Positions 46,298 through 56,928 of a DNA stretch of 64,000 nucleotides are shown piece by piece. This DNA is from Syncephalastrum monosporum B8922 (taxonomy: Eukaryota; Mucoromycota; Mucoromycetes; Mucorales; Syncephalastraceae): contig JNEN01001220.1 of the NCBI GenBank assembly GCA_000697355.1, positions 1 to 64,000 on the forward strand. Reading direction: 5' to 3'. The notes beneath the pieces are model-generated. The model made no database searches. It saw only the letters and a list, made by a program, of their open reading frames with translations, and had not been told where the DNA came from. A program made the translations under genes and the position numbers. Each line of letters opens with the position of its first letter. Positions within the stretch are counted from its first letter, which is position 1.

Positions 46298-48184
46298 ATG
46301 ATCAATGCCTTTACGCCGCTCCCCGATTGCAGCCACTTGCCGCAAGATGCTATCGGTCATTGTCTCCGTGACATCCAAAAGATTGGGAGCTGCCGCGCCT
46401 ATTTTGTCGTCGCTTGCATCAATGCCATCTTTGTTATTGTCACTACCGCACTCTACATGTACTACGCATGGTCAGCTAGCGCCGTCTTCAGCGATTTCGA
46501 TATGGCTATACCCCTCGATCAAAGCCGCCGCAAGCTGTCCAGGCGCTGGATCCGCAACTCGTTGCAAAAGCGGAGCATTTTCGGGACCGTTCTTGGTGCT
46601 GCCGGCCACCTCGTCTTCACCACCGACATCCTCGTCTCCCAGTCCTTCTACAGCGATGGCCGCTGCGACGTCATGTTATGGGGGGTCGTTATCGGCTTTT
46701 TTTCATGGACGTTCGCCTTCTGCTGGCGTGCGTACCGGCTCTACTTTCTCATCAAACTCAACTCGCTCAAGACCCGCTTCTCCGAACTCACCTTACCCCG
46801 CAATGCGCCGCGAAACAATCCCTCAGAGCTGATCGGTGGCTCCGTCGAGGATCGTGAATACCTATGGTTTATGAGAAACAAGGACTGCCACCAGATCAAG
46901 TCCACGCGGCCTCTATGTGTTTACTGCATCAGCCTGGCTGTCGTCGTCGTTGTCTGCGTCATTGTCGAGATCTATGAGTTCCGTGCAAGGCGCAATTGCC
47001 AAGATCGCTACGGCGTGTTTGTCCTGACGGGTTTTATCGCCGTCTTTTTCACCATCATTGCGCCATTCATTCTCTGGAACATACGCAATGTCAGGGATGG
47101 CCATGGTATACGGAATGAGATTGCTATCGACGTCGTGACAGGCATACCCTGCTTTATCCTCATGCTCGTCTGGTTTGCCGTCCACGGTGAGCTCAAACTG
47201 TCTGTTTCAGGATCCTACTACCGCACCTACTTTGCGCCAGCCAACTGGATGGCCATTTTCACCACCATTGCTCATATCACCGCCATTGTCGCACCTCTCT
47301 GCCGCCTCATGCCAGTCTTGCGCAATCAAGGAAGATTCGCGTCTGCACCTGATGTGACCTATCAAGATGCCGTCACACAGCATACGCACCACTCGAGCAA
47401 TGGACGGCCAACCATATTGGCTCGCAGAGTATCCTACCTGCGTCATACACCGGATTCGCTCAGGATTGTCCTTAGCACCCCCGAACTGCTCGACGTCCTG
47501 ATTGAGCTCGCTGTCGAAGACTTTAGCTCCGAGAACGTCCTTTTCTACAAGCGCTACCTCGAGCTCCTCGACATGACCAAGGTGCGCCAAGGCATCATCG
47601 ACGATGCCTGCTCTGGTACTCCCTCGCTACCTGATCGCGAAAAACGAGATACGCTGTTGTATACGCCTCTGGATGAAGACCTGGTTGCTGAATTTACCGA
47701 GTTCTATAATACTTACATCCGGGATTCTGCTCCGTTGCAAGTGAATATCTCATATCGCGCACGTTTACCACTCGACGCTTTTTTCGGCAGGGCAGCCAGG
47801 CAATATGTACGCCAGTTAAAATTTGGTATGACCCCGTCATCTGCCGAGAAGAAGAACGTGGTAAAGCCTCTGTGTCGCCGCCGCAGTACGGACATATCCT
47901 CTACCTTGACTGCTTTTGACCCAACCTTGGAAAGTAACCGCGTTACGCCACGCCGCGTCGCTGATTTCCAAAAGCGTTGCATCGTTCTCCGTCAATTGCC
48001 GCCCATAATACCCTCTCCCGAAATCACTGACGAGAATACAAGCCTCAGCATAGAAAGCGACATGGGGAGCGATGAGAATACACCCTTGACTCTGGAAATG
48101 TTCGAAGACACTAGAAAAGAGGTGTTTTGGAATATTTTTGCCAGTGTCTTTAGTAAATTCCTATCAAGGATGAACCACCAGTAG
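46298..48184 (+). CDS. Seven-transmembrane receptor with C-terminal RGS domain
   Basis: A single exon of 628 residues from ATG 46298. The same frame is open to 45983, but the extra part is repeat-derived. Seven hydrophobic segments are seen, including VVACINAIFVIVTTALYMYY, WGVVIGFFSWTFAFCW, YCISLAVVVVVCVIVEI, GFIAVFFTIIAPFILW, VVTGIPCFILMLVWFAV and WMAIFTTIAHITAIVAPLC. A region of about 150 residues after the last helix is an RGS domain: LRIVLSTPELLDVLIELAVE, DFSSENVLFYKRYLEL, EFTEFYNTYI and a downstream SYRARL segment. RGS domains speed GTP hydrolysis by G-alpha. The arrangement resembles plant RGS1 and fungal 7TM-RGS receptors. The C-terminal tail is Ser/Thr and acidic. The ligand is unknown. 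Confidence 0.82.
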   Translation: MINAFTPLPDCSHLPQDAIGHCLRDIQKIGSCRAYFVVACINAIFVIVTTALYMYYAWSASAVFSDFDMAIPLDQSRRKLSRRWIRNSLQKRSIFGTVLGAAGHLVFTTDILVSQSFYSDGRCDVMLWGVVIGFFSWTFAFCWRAYRLYFLIKLNSLKTRFSELTLPRNAPRNNPSELIGGSVEDREYLWFMRNKDCHQIKSTRPLCVYCISLAVVVVVCVIVEIYEFRARRNCQDRYGVFVLTGFIAVFFTIIAPFILWNIRNVRDGHGIRNEIAIDVVTGIPCFILMLVWFAVHGELKLSVSGSYYRTYFAPANWMAIFTTIAHITAIVAPLCRLMPVLRNQGRFASAPDVTYQDAVTQHTHHSSNGRPTILARRVSYLRHTPDSLRIVLSTPELLDVLIELAVEDFSSENVLFYKRYLELLDMTKVRQGIIDDACSGTPSLPDREKRDTLLYTPLDEDLVAEFTEFYNTYIRDSAPLQVNISYRARLPLDAFFGRAARQYVRQLKFGMTPSSAEKKNVVKPLCRRRSTDISSTLTAFDPTLESNRVTPRRVADFQKRCIVLRQLPPIIPSPEITDENTSLSIESDMGSDENTPLTLEMFEDTRKEVFWNIFASVFSKFLSRMNHQ

Positions 48185-51100
48185 ACTTCCTTCAGCACTT
48201 CATAGTGTTACACTTGTAATTATTCCATTCATACATACATTTTTTGTTTAATTTTGGGGAGGAAATTGAATAGAATGAATATACTTCCCAAGAGACTCCA
48301 TGAGACTCGCCGTAAGATTTCGTAAACCAGTTCATCAGGATTGTAAGCGTCAAGCACTCTTTGAAAACTCCCGTAGTCCTCCAAACGGCGCTAAGTTGGG
48401 GTGCGAATCAGATTTATCTCCATGACTGGCAGCAAGCTAACTCGCGGTCATACTTATCGGGTCAGACACCGAAGCATAACGACGCAGGGTTTTCGGATCA
48501 GGCGAAATGCAAACCGAGGGTGAGGTCGGGGAAGAGGAGTATGCAAAATAGGTATCTCCCTCCATTGGTACTATACTTCACAAATTATTGGAACTGTAGC
48601 TCTCCTTATGCACATGCGCTTATGTAAACACATATTTATCATGGCTACCTGCCTCTCGGCTAATTGTGGCTTATAGACAAGATTGAATCACGTACCCTCC
48701 TCATCTTCAATACCCATATGAGGGGCGTTAACTTGACCACCCTATCTTCTCTTAATCTTAGCATCTTTTCTTCTCAACTTTTACATCTACTTTTGGAGGA
48801 ATAATACATTTTAACGGCCACTATTCTCATAGCGATTGCACCTATGGAAACCCCTCACTAGGATACTTGCTGATTCCCAATTCAGCACTTATAAAGTCTT
48901 TTCCTGCGCACGACTTTGCTCTAATGAAACATCGGCTTCTTTTTTTTTCGTAAGGGGTACACTTCTTTTTTCGTAAGGGGTAAAAGAATGACTGGCTACA
49001 GTGCCTGTATTCCCGAATGCGTATGCAATGAAATAGCTCAGGATGTATATCTGCGACTTAGTTCAAGTAAAGCGGCATCATATTATATCGAGTACGGAAC
49101 TGCGAAATTACTTCTATGAGCGTGTATACGCCTGTATCCACTCCAGGATGTACAGCAACAGCAGTCTCTACTTGTACGCAACGGTAGCCTGGCATAAAAT
49201 CCCAAAAATATTTCGGAAGACGGCTTACCAGTATGTCTTGGTATGGCTACAATGAAGTACTATTTAAGCGAACGCGAAAGATACCTGACGTCAATACCTG
49301 TCATCGTCTTTTTCCCTGCGTTCTTTTTCCCATTGGCAGAAGCGCTTCATGTTGTCGCATGAAAGTTCATTGATGCGAATCTGTTTCATAAAAAGACGAC
49401 TAGTTTCTCCCACGTCTACTTTTATTCCTCGTCTTCTTTACTTTGGTCAAGTCATCCTGCTGGCAAGTACATACGAAATGATTCTGATTACAAGTATAAA
49501 CTAATAAGTGCAACATAGACCACTACATCCTCCTCCCAAGTCCCTCTGCCGCCGGTTGTCTGCCCCCAACTCCACCGGTTGTCTGCCCCCAACTCCACCG
49601 GTGTGCATGATAGTAAGTTGTCGCGTCAAGAGTACATGGTCTTGGACAGCACTAACCTCCTTTTGAATGTATACTTAGCTTGCGGTCCTCTTCCTCACTT
49701 CTCCTCCTGTCTTCTCTTCCATACGCGCCTCTGCCTTCTTTCCGCTTGCACCCCTCAAATGGTTTTTTTTTCGCTTTTTCCTCTGCCAGTAAATGAAACA
49801 GATTCATGTCTATTATTGAATATGAGGCATTAACACACGTTTCAGTTCCTCCCCTTTCTCGTGTCCCCTTTGCGTCTCCTCCTCTCCGTCTCCTCTGTCT
49901 TCGTTCTTTCCCGCTTGCGACCCACTAGCCGACGGTCGGTGGCTGGGACCACTGTTGAAAAAACCCTTATGGACATCGCCCTTGCGCCAAATGTCTGCTG
50001 CCCGCCCACCGGTTAAGTGTTTTGCAACTGGGTAATGTGTCACTGTGACTCAAACGTGTATTCAGTTTAGGTGAGGCGGCGGCAACGCGCTGTGAGCGCA
50101 TCAACGACCCCAACGCAGGTATGTAGAGCAAAAATGAAGTGTAGTCCACGAAAGCTGATTTCGGAACGAAATTTCGTAGGCTAGTTGAAGCATACAGTGT
50201 CACATTGAGTGCTACCCTATCACATCAGGTTCATAGATTGGATAAAGCTGCAATGATGAATGTGGAACCTTGTTGTGTCTACAATTTTTTTCCTGACAAT
50301 TCATCTGGTATTCAATATGCCCGAACATACCTAAAGTACGTTTAGAGTGACCCTTCTGGGTATACTTTGCGCTGCTTTGCACATGAATATTTTCTGTCGA
50401 TATTATGTCAATGATGCCACCACTACCGAGAGTTGTGTACTTAAAGCGATCACTGAAATAACCATCTTTGTAGCCATACGTAAAGCTCGCCGTCGCACAG
50501 CAATAATCAGTCCCGTTTCCGCGTGAGAGTATTGTTTGTGTGATGAGAATCTTCCTTCTTTCCATTAGGATCAGGCTTCCAAATCATTTCCGCTGTGTGA
50601 TAGCCTTCAAGAAGGAAAGTTAGGGCTATCTATGTATTTTACGATAATTAGCATAAGGGCGGTGTCGTCCGCTTTTGCATTAGTGGGCTTCAACGCCTTT
50701 CTGTTTATGGATGATACGAGTAAGATTAGACCAGGGAAGATCTGTGTACAGACAAACGGTAAAAAAGTAATTGTGTAGGTGCTTCATTGTTTGCTTGATG
50801 CGCCACGTCCAAGCTATGCAGTGCGGATTTTGGAGCATGTATGATGTCAGCTGCATGCGTGATAATTCTTAGCCTTCGTGTTTCTATTTGTCGGGCACCA
50901 CAACAATTGTGGTACAAGGTACTTGCAAAACTACGTATCGCGTGGCGCACGAAGCACTTGCCCCTTTGAAATTCAGAATTTCAAAATGAAGAACCTGAAC
51001 GCCAAAGTCAAATTGACTCCCATTCTCCGGAAGCATATAACGTGGTAAGTATGACTTTGTTGACCCTATTCATAGTAGGTTTGATTTTGTACTCAACAAC

Positions 51101-51915
51101 CGAAGGCTTGGTAATAGGTTTGTGTAACAATTACCAAGACGATATGTCCCACGCTCCTTCCCTCTTTTTTTCTTTTTGGGTGGCTGCAATCTAAGCATAA
51201 ATTTAACTGACTGCCACCCTGACTTACATCTGGTGCACCTTAAGATTTTTCCCTAAAAGGGCAGGTTTTCTCATTCCACTTCCAATGCGTTATCACCAAG
51301 CATCAGTCATTCCATGAGAACACAGGGCCTAATGTCACCTGTAACCCACGTTTCAGAAAAGGACACGCCTTCAAACGTTCCTATTCAAGAACGAACCCTG
51401 GCTTTATTGGATAAGCCTATACATATGTACGACACTGACAAATTTGTAGTATAAAGGTTTTGCAACGTCTATAATCCAAACCCACATAATCGTGTATATT
51501 CGAATACTTAAGAGAATAAATACATTCTGGAAGTAGCTCGCCAGCTTCAGCATCATCGACAATATTTTTTGTTTTCCAACTTTTTTTTCTCTTCTTTTTT
51601 CGTCGGATGATGTAACACAAAGTGATGATTGGACAAGGACCAAACGGAAAATTGTGTGGGGGCCCAGTCATGACGCGATTTTGACTCCGGGGAACTGAAT
51701 GATTGGCTGTGCTGTGACGGAATGAAAGGTAAGCCGCGGAATCCCACACAAGGAAAAGTGTTCTCCACGCCCCCGACGGCGTGGGGGCCCAAAGCCGGAG
51801 AAAAACGTTACCCCGCCTGATTCAAATAAAAAGCGCGGGAAGTTTTGGGACAAACCTTTTTCCCTCGCTTTTGGTTTCTTAATCAATACATTGAACCCTT
51901 CCACTCAGAGACCTT
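48185..51915. other. 3.7-kb gene-poor stretch
   Basis: No gene with recognised domains. It contains a duplicated CGTAAGGGGTA segment (48949-48980), a direct repeat of CCGGTTGTCTGCCCCCAACT (49551-49596), and several AT-rich tracts. A minus-strand open frame at 50212-50565 has protein-like composition and is listed separately. The last 150 bp before 51916 are probably the promoter of the WRKY-like gene. Confidence 0.5.
50212..50640 (-). pseudogene. Protein-like open frame, possibly a broken or spliced gene
   Basis: On the minus strand 50212-50565 encodes 117 residues containing YGYKDGYFSDRFKYTTLGSG and CQEKNCRHN. A second, overlapping frame just upstream reads YHTAEMIWKPDPNGKKED and then stops. 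A candidate intron (GTAAAA, CCCTAAC branch, CTTGAAG) lies before it. The change of frame between two protein-like stretches suggests a decayed or misread gene. No family is recognised. Confidence 0.25.
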
Positions 51916-53086
51916 ATGAGCGACTACGGTTACCCTCCAAGGGACATGGCACCTCCAGCAAAAATGGTTCCATTATACCATCATGAACAAGTCCCTTTCA
52001 ATTCTTTTCCTCGATCTCAGAAACAGTCGCAACAGCAGCCACAGCAGCAACCTCCACCGCAACTGAACGACTCAACATCCGCGCCTGTTCCTCCCACTGC
52101 CAGTGCTACTTCCGCTCCCGCCGCTACCTGTGATCTCCAAGACGTTATCTTCTACTACCAGTCGCAACCCGAGCTTCTCAAGCTCATCTTGCTAAGCAAG
52201 GTCGAGGAAGATAAGCGTAGGGCAGAAGAAGCAAAGCTTCGTGCAAAAGAGCTCGATCTTCTTTTGGTGCAGCAGCGCCAAACAGAACAGAAAGTAAATC
52301 TGGTGAATAGCCCACAGCAGCAGCAGCACCAGCAACAGCAGCAGCAACAGCAGCAGTCCAATCGATTGCGACGCACAAGTCTAGACGCTATCTTAGATTC
52401 TCCCAGCACTGGCATGCCTGGTTTGCAGCGCCGTGATTCGCCCTTGACTTCATCTATGGGTGCAAGCAGTGCTACGCATTCTGAAGAACTGGATGATCGC
52501 GCATTCTCACCTCTTCCATCTTCTGGTCTCTTCTCCCTCCCTACGTAAGCTTTTATCTTGTGGTTTATGTTCCAGGTGGACTCAACTATTTTTCTGCAGT
52601 TATACCCCTCAGGCACAGCAGAGCAATATGTACAAGCCTGTTGCACAGCACTATCTTGATGACTCCTTTTCAAATCAACCATTTTCACCACAACCCGCCA
52701 TCGTCTCCACTCATGAGACACCACTTGCACCGGCATCACCTCATAAGTTCGATACCATATCCTCAGCATCTTCACCTACTTTTGCACAACGCTACAATCC
52801 TTACTTCACACAACGCCCTCGACGAAGACGGGAAATGCAGGCCATTACCAAAATTGTCGAGACACGCGATTACCCTTACCTGGATGGATATTTCTGGAAG
52901 AACAACGGCAACACTGTTCAAAAGAAGACAGGGAACAAGAGCGTCTACTACAAGTGCTCTAATAGCTCGAAAGGGTGCCCGGTAAATAAAACTGTCAACT
53001 GGAAGGAAAATGGCGAGTATCTCATCAAGTACCGAGGTGAACATTTGCCGGAGTGTAATAAGGTGCAGCGCATCGTCGACATGTAG
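51916..53086 (+). CDS. WRKY/GCM1-superfamily zinc-binding transcription factor
   Basis: Two exons, 51916-52544 and 52600-53086, join in phase to 371 residues. Residues 304-362 read LDGYFWKNNGNTVQKKTGNK, then SVYYKC with Cys329, GCPVNKTV with Cys336, and KYRGEHLPEC with His358 and Cys362. This is the WRKY fold with a C-C-H-C zinc site. The DNA-contact strand is FWKNNGN where plants have WRKYGQK. A basic patch RPRRRR (282-287) lies just upstream. The N-terminal part is Gln/Pro-rich, includes a coiled coil (KVEEDKRRAEEAKLRAKELD) and a Gln run, with SP-containing linkers. A DNA-binding regulator is likely; target sites cannot be deduced. Confidence 0.82.
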
Positions 53087-53614
53087 ATAGACCACTTGAC
53101 ATATCATTTCCCCTTCCTTTGTATCAAATATAACCCTCCATCTCTATGTTTTATTTATGTTAAGCCTCATTCATATTGTGCCCTCTCCACTCCCACTATC
53201 ACACCATTATGGCTTGTCGATCAACAACCGTGATCCGCCACTAAACACGTACATGCATGTCATTTTTGTTTCTATTTTCATCTTACGATTTTGTATTCGA
53301 GATTACGTATAAACATGTGAATAATGAATGTCCTCGATGGAAATTTTCGGGAAGCCTTCACATTGGATGGGGTGAAATAGGGTTGCTAAATAATTCTACC
53401 GAACATGGGACATCCGTCTATGATAGTAGATAGCACACAGCACACAGCACACAGCACACAGCGCGACAGACAGCAAAGAAAACTTGATGAAACAAAACCC
53501 AAATTTTTTGAGCATTACAGCAATGTATATTAGATGAGAGCAAAAAATAAGCTACGGAAAACTATTCGGACATTTGGAGTGTTGACCGAGGATATCTTGG
53601 AAAAGTCAACGCAT
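53087..53614. other. 3' flanks with a heptamer tandem repeat
   Basis: No gene. Four AGCACAC units lie at about 53432-53461. The region separates the WRKY-like stop from the stop of the repeat protein gene. Confidence 0.55.
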
Positions 53615-55312
53615 TTAGGAGCGAACGACATCGGTCTCTGCGTTCTGGCTGCCATCGGAGAGAACACCACCGCCGATGGCGTTGTTCAGAACACCAGAGG
53701 TGTGGCCCTTGTTGTTGTTGCCGCCGACGTAGGTGTCACGCTTGTCTTTGTAGACCTTGGTGTTTGAGGTCTGGCTGCCATCGGAGAGAATACCACCGCC
53801 GATGGCGTTGTTCAGGACACCAGAGGTCTTGCCCTTGTTGTTGCTGCCGCCGACATAAGTGTCACGCTTGTCGTGGTAGACACCGGTGTTCGAGGTCTGG
53901 CTGCCGTCAGCAGCAACACCGCCCTGCGCAAGGTTGTTCAGGACACCAGAAGTCGAGCCTTTGTTGTTGCTGCCGCCGACATAAGTGTCGCGCTTGGTGT
54001 GGTAGACATCGGTGTCCGAGTTCTGGCTGTTGTCAGAAGCGATACCGCCCTCGAGAAGATTGTTGAGGACACCAGAAGTCGAGCCCTTGTTGTTGCTACC
54101 CTCGACATAAGTGTCACGCTTGTCGTGGTAGACATCGGTGTTAGAGGTCTGGCTGCCGTCAGCAGCAACACCGCCCTGCGCAAGGTTGTTCAGGACACCA
54201 GAAGTCGAGCCCTTGTTGTTACTCTCGCCGACATAAGTGTCGCGCTTGGTGTGGTAGACATCGGTGTCCGAGTTCTGGCTGTTGTCAGAAGCGATACCGC
54301 CCTCGAGAAGATTGTTGAGGACACCAGAAGTCGAGCCCTTGTTGTTGCTACCCTCGACATAAGTGTCACGCTTGTCGTGGTAGACATCGGTGTTAGAGGT
54401 CTGGCTGCCGTCAGCAGCAACACCGCCCTGCGCAAGGTTGTTCAGGACACCAGAAGTCGAGCCCTTGTTGTTACTCTCGCCGACATAAGTGTCGCGCTTG
54501 GTGTGGTAGACATCGGTGTCCGAGTTCTGGCTGTTGTCAGAAGCGATACCGCCCTCGAGAAGGTTGTTGAGGACACCAGAAGTCGAGCCCTTGTTGTTGC
54601 TACCCTCGACATAAGTGTCGCGCTTGGTATGGTGAACATCGGTGTTGGAGGCCTGGCTGCCATCGGAGAGAACACCATTGCCGATGGCGTTGTTCAGGAC
54701 ACCAGAGGTGTGACCCTTGTTGTTGCTGCCCTCGACATAGGTGTCACGTTTGTCTTTGTAGACCTTGGTGTTCGAGTTCTGGCTGCCATCGGAGAGAATA
54801 CCACCGCCGATGGCGTTGTTCAGGACACCAGAGGTGTGACCCTTGTTGTTGCTGCCGCCGACATAAGTGTCACGCTTGTCGTGGTAGACATCGGTGTTAG
54901 AGGTCTGGCTACCGTCAGCAGCAACACCGCCCTGCGCAAGGTTGTTCAGGACACCAGAAGTCGAGCCCTTGTTGTTGCTACCCTCGACATAGGTGTCACG
55001 CTTGTCGTGGTAGACCTTGGTGTTCGAGTTCTGGCTGCCATCGGAGAGAATACCACCGCCGATGGCGTTGTTCAGGACACCAGAGGTGTGACCCTTGTTG
55101 TTGCTGCCGCCGACATAAGTGTCACGCTTGTCGTGGTAGACACCAGTGTTCGAGGTCTGGCTGCCGTCGGAAAGAACACCACCGCCGATGGCGTTGTTCA
55201 GGACACCAGAGGTGTGACCCTTGTTGTTGCTGCCGCCGACATAAGTAGTGGGAAGTGCTGTGACGGAAGCCGCGGCGAACGCAAGCAGGGTAATGGCTTT
55301 GGTGATCTGCAT
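53615..55312 (-). CDS. Secreted Kex2-type repeat protein, 13 tandem units of 42 residues
   Basis: A single exon of 565 residues. MQITKAITLLAFAAASVTAL is a signal peptide. The remainder is thirteen units: twelve of exactly 42 residues ending in Lys-Arg and a terminal one of 40. A consensus unit begins DTYVGGSNNKGHTSGVLNN, continues with AIGGGILSDGSQNSNTKVY, and ends HDKR. KR is the Kex2 site of the late Golgi, so about thirteen secreted peptides of 40 residues are predicted. Units have no Cys and are rich in Asn, Gly, Ser. Two unit types (AIGGG and LAQGG/LLEGG) alternate in the middle. Precursors with this plan are known in fungi as Kex2-processed repeat proteins (pheromones, repellents, some RiPPs), but I recognise no named family. 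The complementary strand is also open, as expected for repeats. Confidence 0.9.
   Translation of the reverse strand: MQITKAITLLAFAAASVTALPTTYVGGSNNKGHTSGVLNNAIGGGVLSDGSQTSNTGVYHDKRDTYVGGSNNKGHTSGVLNNAIGGGILSDGSQNSNTKVYHDKRDTYVEGSNNKGSTSGVLNNLAQGGVAADGSQTSNTDVYHDKRDTYVGGSNNKGHTSGVLNNAIGGGILSDGSQNSNTKVYKDKRDTYVEGSNNKGHTSGVLNNAIGNGVLSDGSQASNTDVHHTKRDTYVEGSNNKGSTSGVLNNLLEGGIASDNSQNSDTDVYHTKRDTYVGESNNKGSTSGVLNNLAQGGVAADGSQTSNTDVYHDKRDTYVEGSNNKGSTSGVLNNLLEGGIASDNSQNSDTDVYHTKRDTYVGESNNKGSTSGVLNNLAQGGVAADGSQTSNTDVYHDKRDTYVEGSNNKGSTSGVLNNLLEGGIASDNSQNSDTDVYHTKRDTYVGGSNNKGSTSGVLNNLAQGGVAADGSQTSNTGVYHDKRDTYVGGSNNKGKTSGVLNNAIGGGILSDGSQTSNTKVYKDKRDTYVGGNNNKGHTSGVLNNAIGGGVLSDGSQNAETDVVRS
53690..55260 (-). 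repeat. 126-bp coding tandem array with 252-bp higher-order units
   Basis: Thirteen 126-bp units encode the repeat protein. Units 6-11 form three nearly identical 252-bp dimers (about 53938-54690), a sign of recent duplication or gene conversion. Confidence 0.9.
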
Positions 55313-56553
55313 ATTTGTTCTGAGGGTATGGGATTACTTTTGGTAGTAGTAGTAGTAGTAGTAGATAATAGTTTTTTGTAGTTGATGTAGGTCAATTCGA
55401 TTCTTTGAGTTTGCGTCTTTTATACTTCTTTCCCAAGCACAGCATCCTTTGGCGGCCTCTCAAACTACTATGGCCAATCTCGCAAAGGGGTTGCGCGAGA
55501 AGAGTACGTAAGGAAAAACAAGCAATAAAGCAGGGTGGCAGTCCCGGCTCCTTTTTTCGCTTGAGAGCAACCATGAGTGTGGGTGTAAAAGGAGCATTGA
55601 GGAAAGGGGCGCACTGCGCGCGCGAGCGGAGAGAAAGGGGATCTAAGAAAAAAAAACAAGGGGTAAAGAATATCTATATCGTAGGTGCGGATGTGTGTAT
55701 GTGCGTGTGTACGGTTCCAGACGCCAAGGCCCAAGCTTGTCAATGTCCGCCTTCCCGATTTAACAAAGAAAAAAGCAGGTACACGCATGAACACAGTGCA
55801 TATACATTGGCAACAGTTTTGCCCAACAAAAGCGGCGGAAAAATATTACTGCTCGATTGTTTTCAGAAAGTTTGACGGGATAGGCGCTGGAGAGAGGCTA
55901 TAACACTTATTTCGATAGAGATGCCATCATTTCACGTTGGAGTTGAGCAGCCTTAGCACTGAACCAACACGGTGTGGCCAAGGCGTAGACAATAGTAGAT
56001 TCAGTCAGTCTCCTTGTGTGAAATAGCAGAAACCCGGAGTTCTTTCGTCGATTTCGAAACGCTGCAGGGCACCCTGGAAAGTCCCCCTGACGACGGGATA
56101 ACAGGAGTGGGACTGAGATACTCCCACTTTTCTACAGCTGCGCATCACGCAATCCTTCTTTTTTTTTTTTTTTTTTTGATGCGTTGAACAGCCAACAAAA
56201 CTAACTGTGGCTGCATCCATAGAAGGTCGGGAGATCAGACGGGTCGTCATGATGCAAGAAAAAAAAAACAAACAAGCCAGCTTTTTTTGTTCTTTTGCCT
56301 CCTTTTTCAATGCTTACTGGGATCAACATTGTTTTTTCGGAATGCATGCGGAGACAAGTCATGCACCCCGTGGTAGAAGCACTCACTCATCTGCCGGGAA
56401 ATACAAAGAGCTGAGAGCCATTGGACTTCCATTTTTCTGATAAGGCACCCAAACCGGTATAACATAAAGTACTGTTGGCCAAATACATATATGAGTATAT
56501 AGAGGTCCCGCACCCATATCGCACTGCTGCTCTCAACTGCAAATACGTCCTCT
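55313..56553. other. Promoter side of the repeat protein gene; no gene recognised
   Basis: A TAG/TAC triplet repeat lies at 55343-55364, only 30 bp before the start of the repeat protein on the transcribed strand. T- and A-runs occur at 56158-56177. Open frames on both strands have no domain character. TATATAG at 56495-56501 may serve the small gene at 56554. Confidence 0.45.
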
Positions 56554-56928
56554 ATGTCAGACGAGAAAGATAAGTACGAGAAATTCAGCATCATTTCTGC
56601 ATCGTGCGGCAACTTTGGTGAACAGCCGATTGGGTGAGGTACCCCTTGTCTTCCGCCGCACCCAAATTGTTTCGAAACATGCCTTTTCGCCACAGCAGCG
56701 TTGAGCTGTTTAGCGATTACTCCTTTTTCCATGACTTGCCCCAGGCCGCGCCCGCATCGATTGGACTCAGCTACCCGGTAAAACCTCCTATTTACTTCAC
56801 AATATCCTTTTTACATAATTATTCTCGATATGACGATTCCATAGCTTTCTGACCCTATGGACTTTTGGATATCCAATGCTACAGTTGGACGGCAAAATAT
56901 CATGCCAAAACGCAATTGCAAAGTTTAG
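56554..56928 (+). CDS. Candidate small three-exon gene, 81 residues, unknown function
   Basis: No family is recognised. ATG 56554 opens MSDEKDKYEKFSIISASCGN; donor GTGAGG follows 56633. Exon 2 (56696-56777) reads SVELFSDYSFFHDLPQ and onward to GLSYP. Exon 3 (56845-56928) reads LSDPMDFWISNATVGRQN and ends in TAG. All three exons agree in phase, with GT-AG borders, which is the main support. A TATATAG lies about 55 bp upstream. A further in-phase segment at 57032-57240 (with SGGLEHTQVGGFDKEYEGY) could be an extra exon if GTTTAG at 56923 is a donor. Chance or a decayed gene remains possible. Confidence 0.4.

Noticed and set aside
53615..55312. Interpretation of the repeat protein as a hydrophobin or Cys-rich effector
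   Set aside because: The units have no cysteine at all, so neither family fits.
53873..55381. Long open frame of 502 codons on the plus strand, opposite the repeat protein
   Set aside because: It is the complement of the 126-bp coding array; a repeat with no stop in one antisense unit stays open throughout. It has no signal or domain, while the minus strand has a signal peptide and KR sites.
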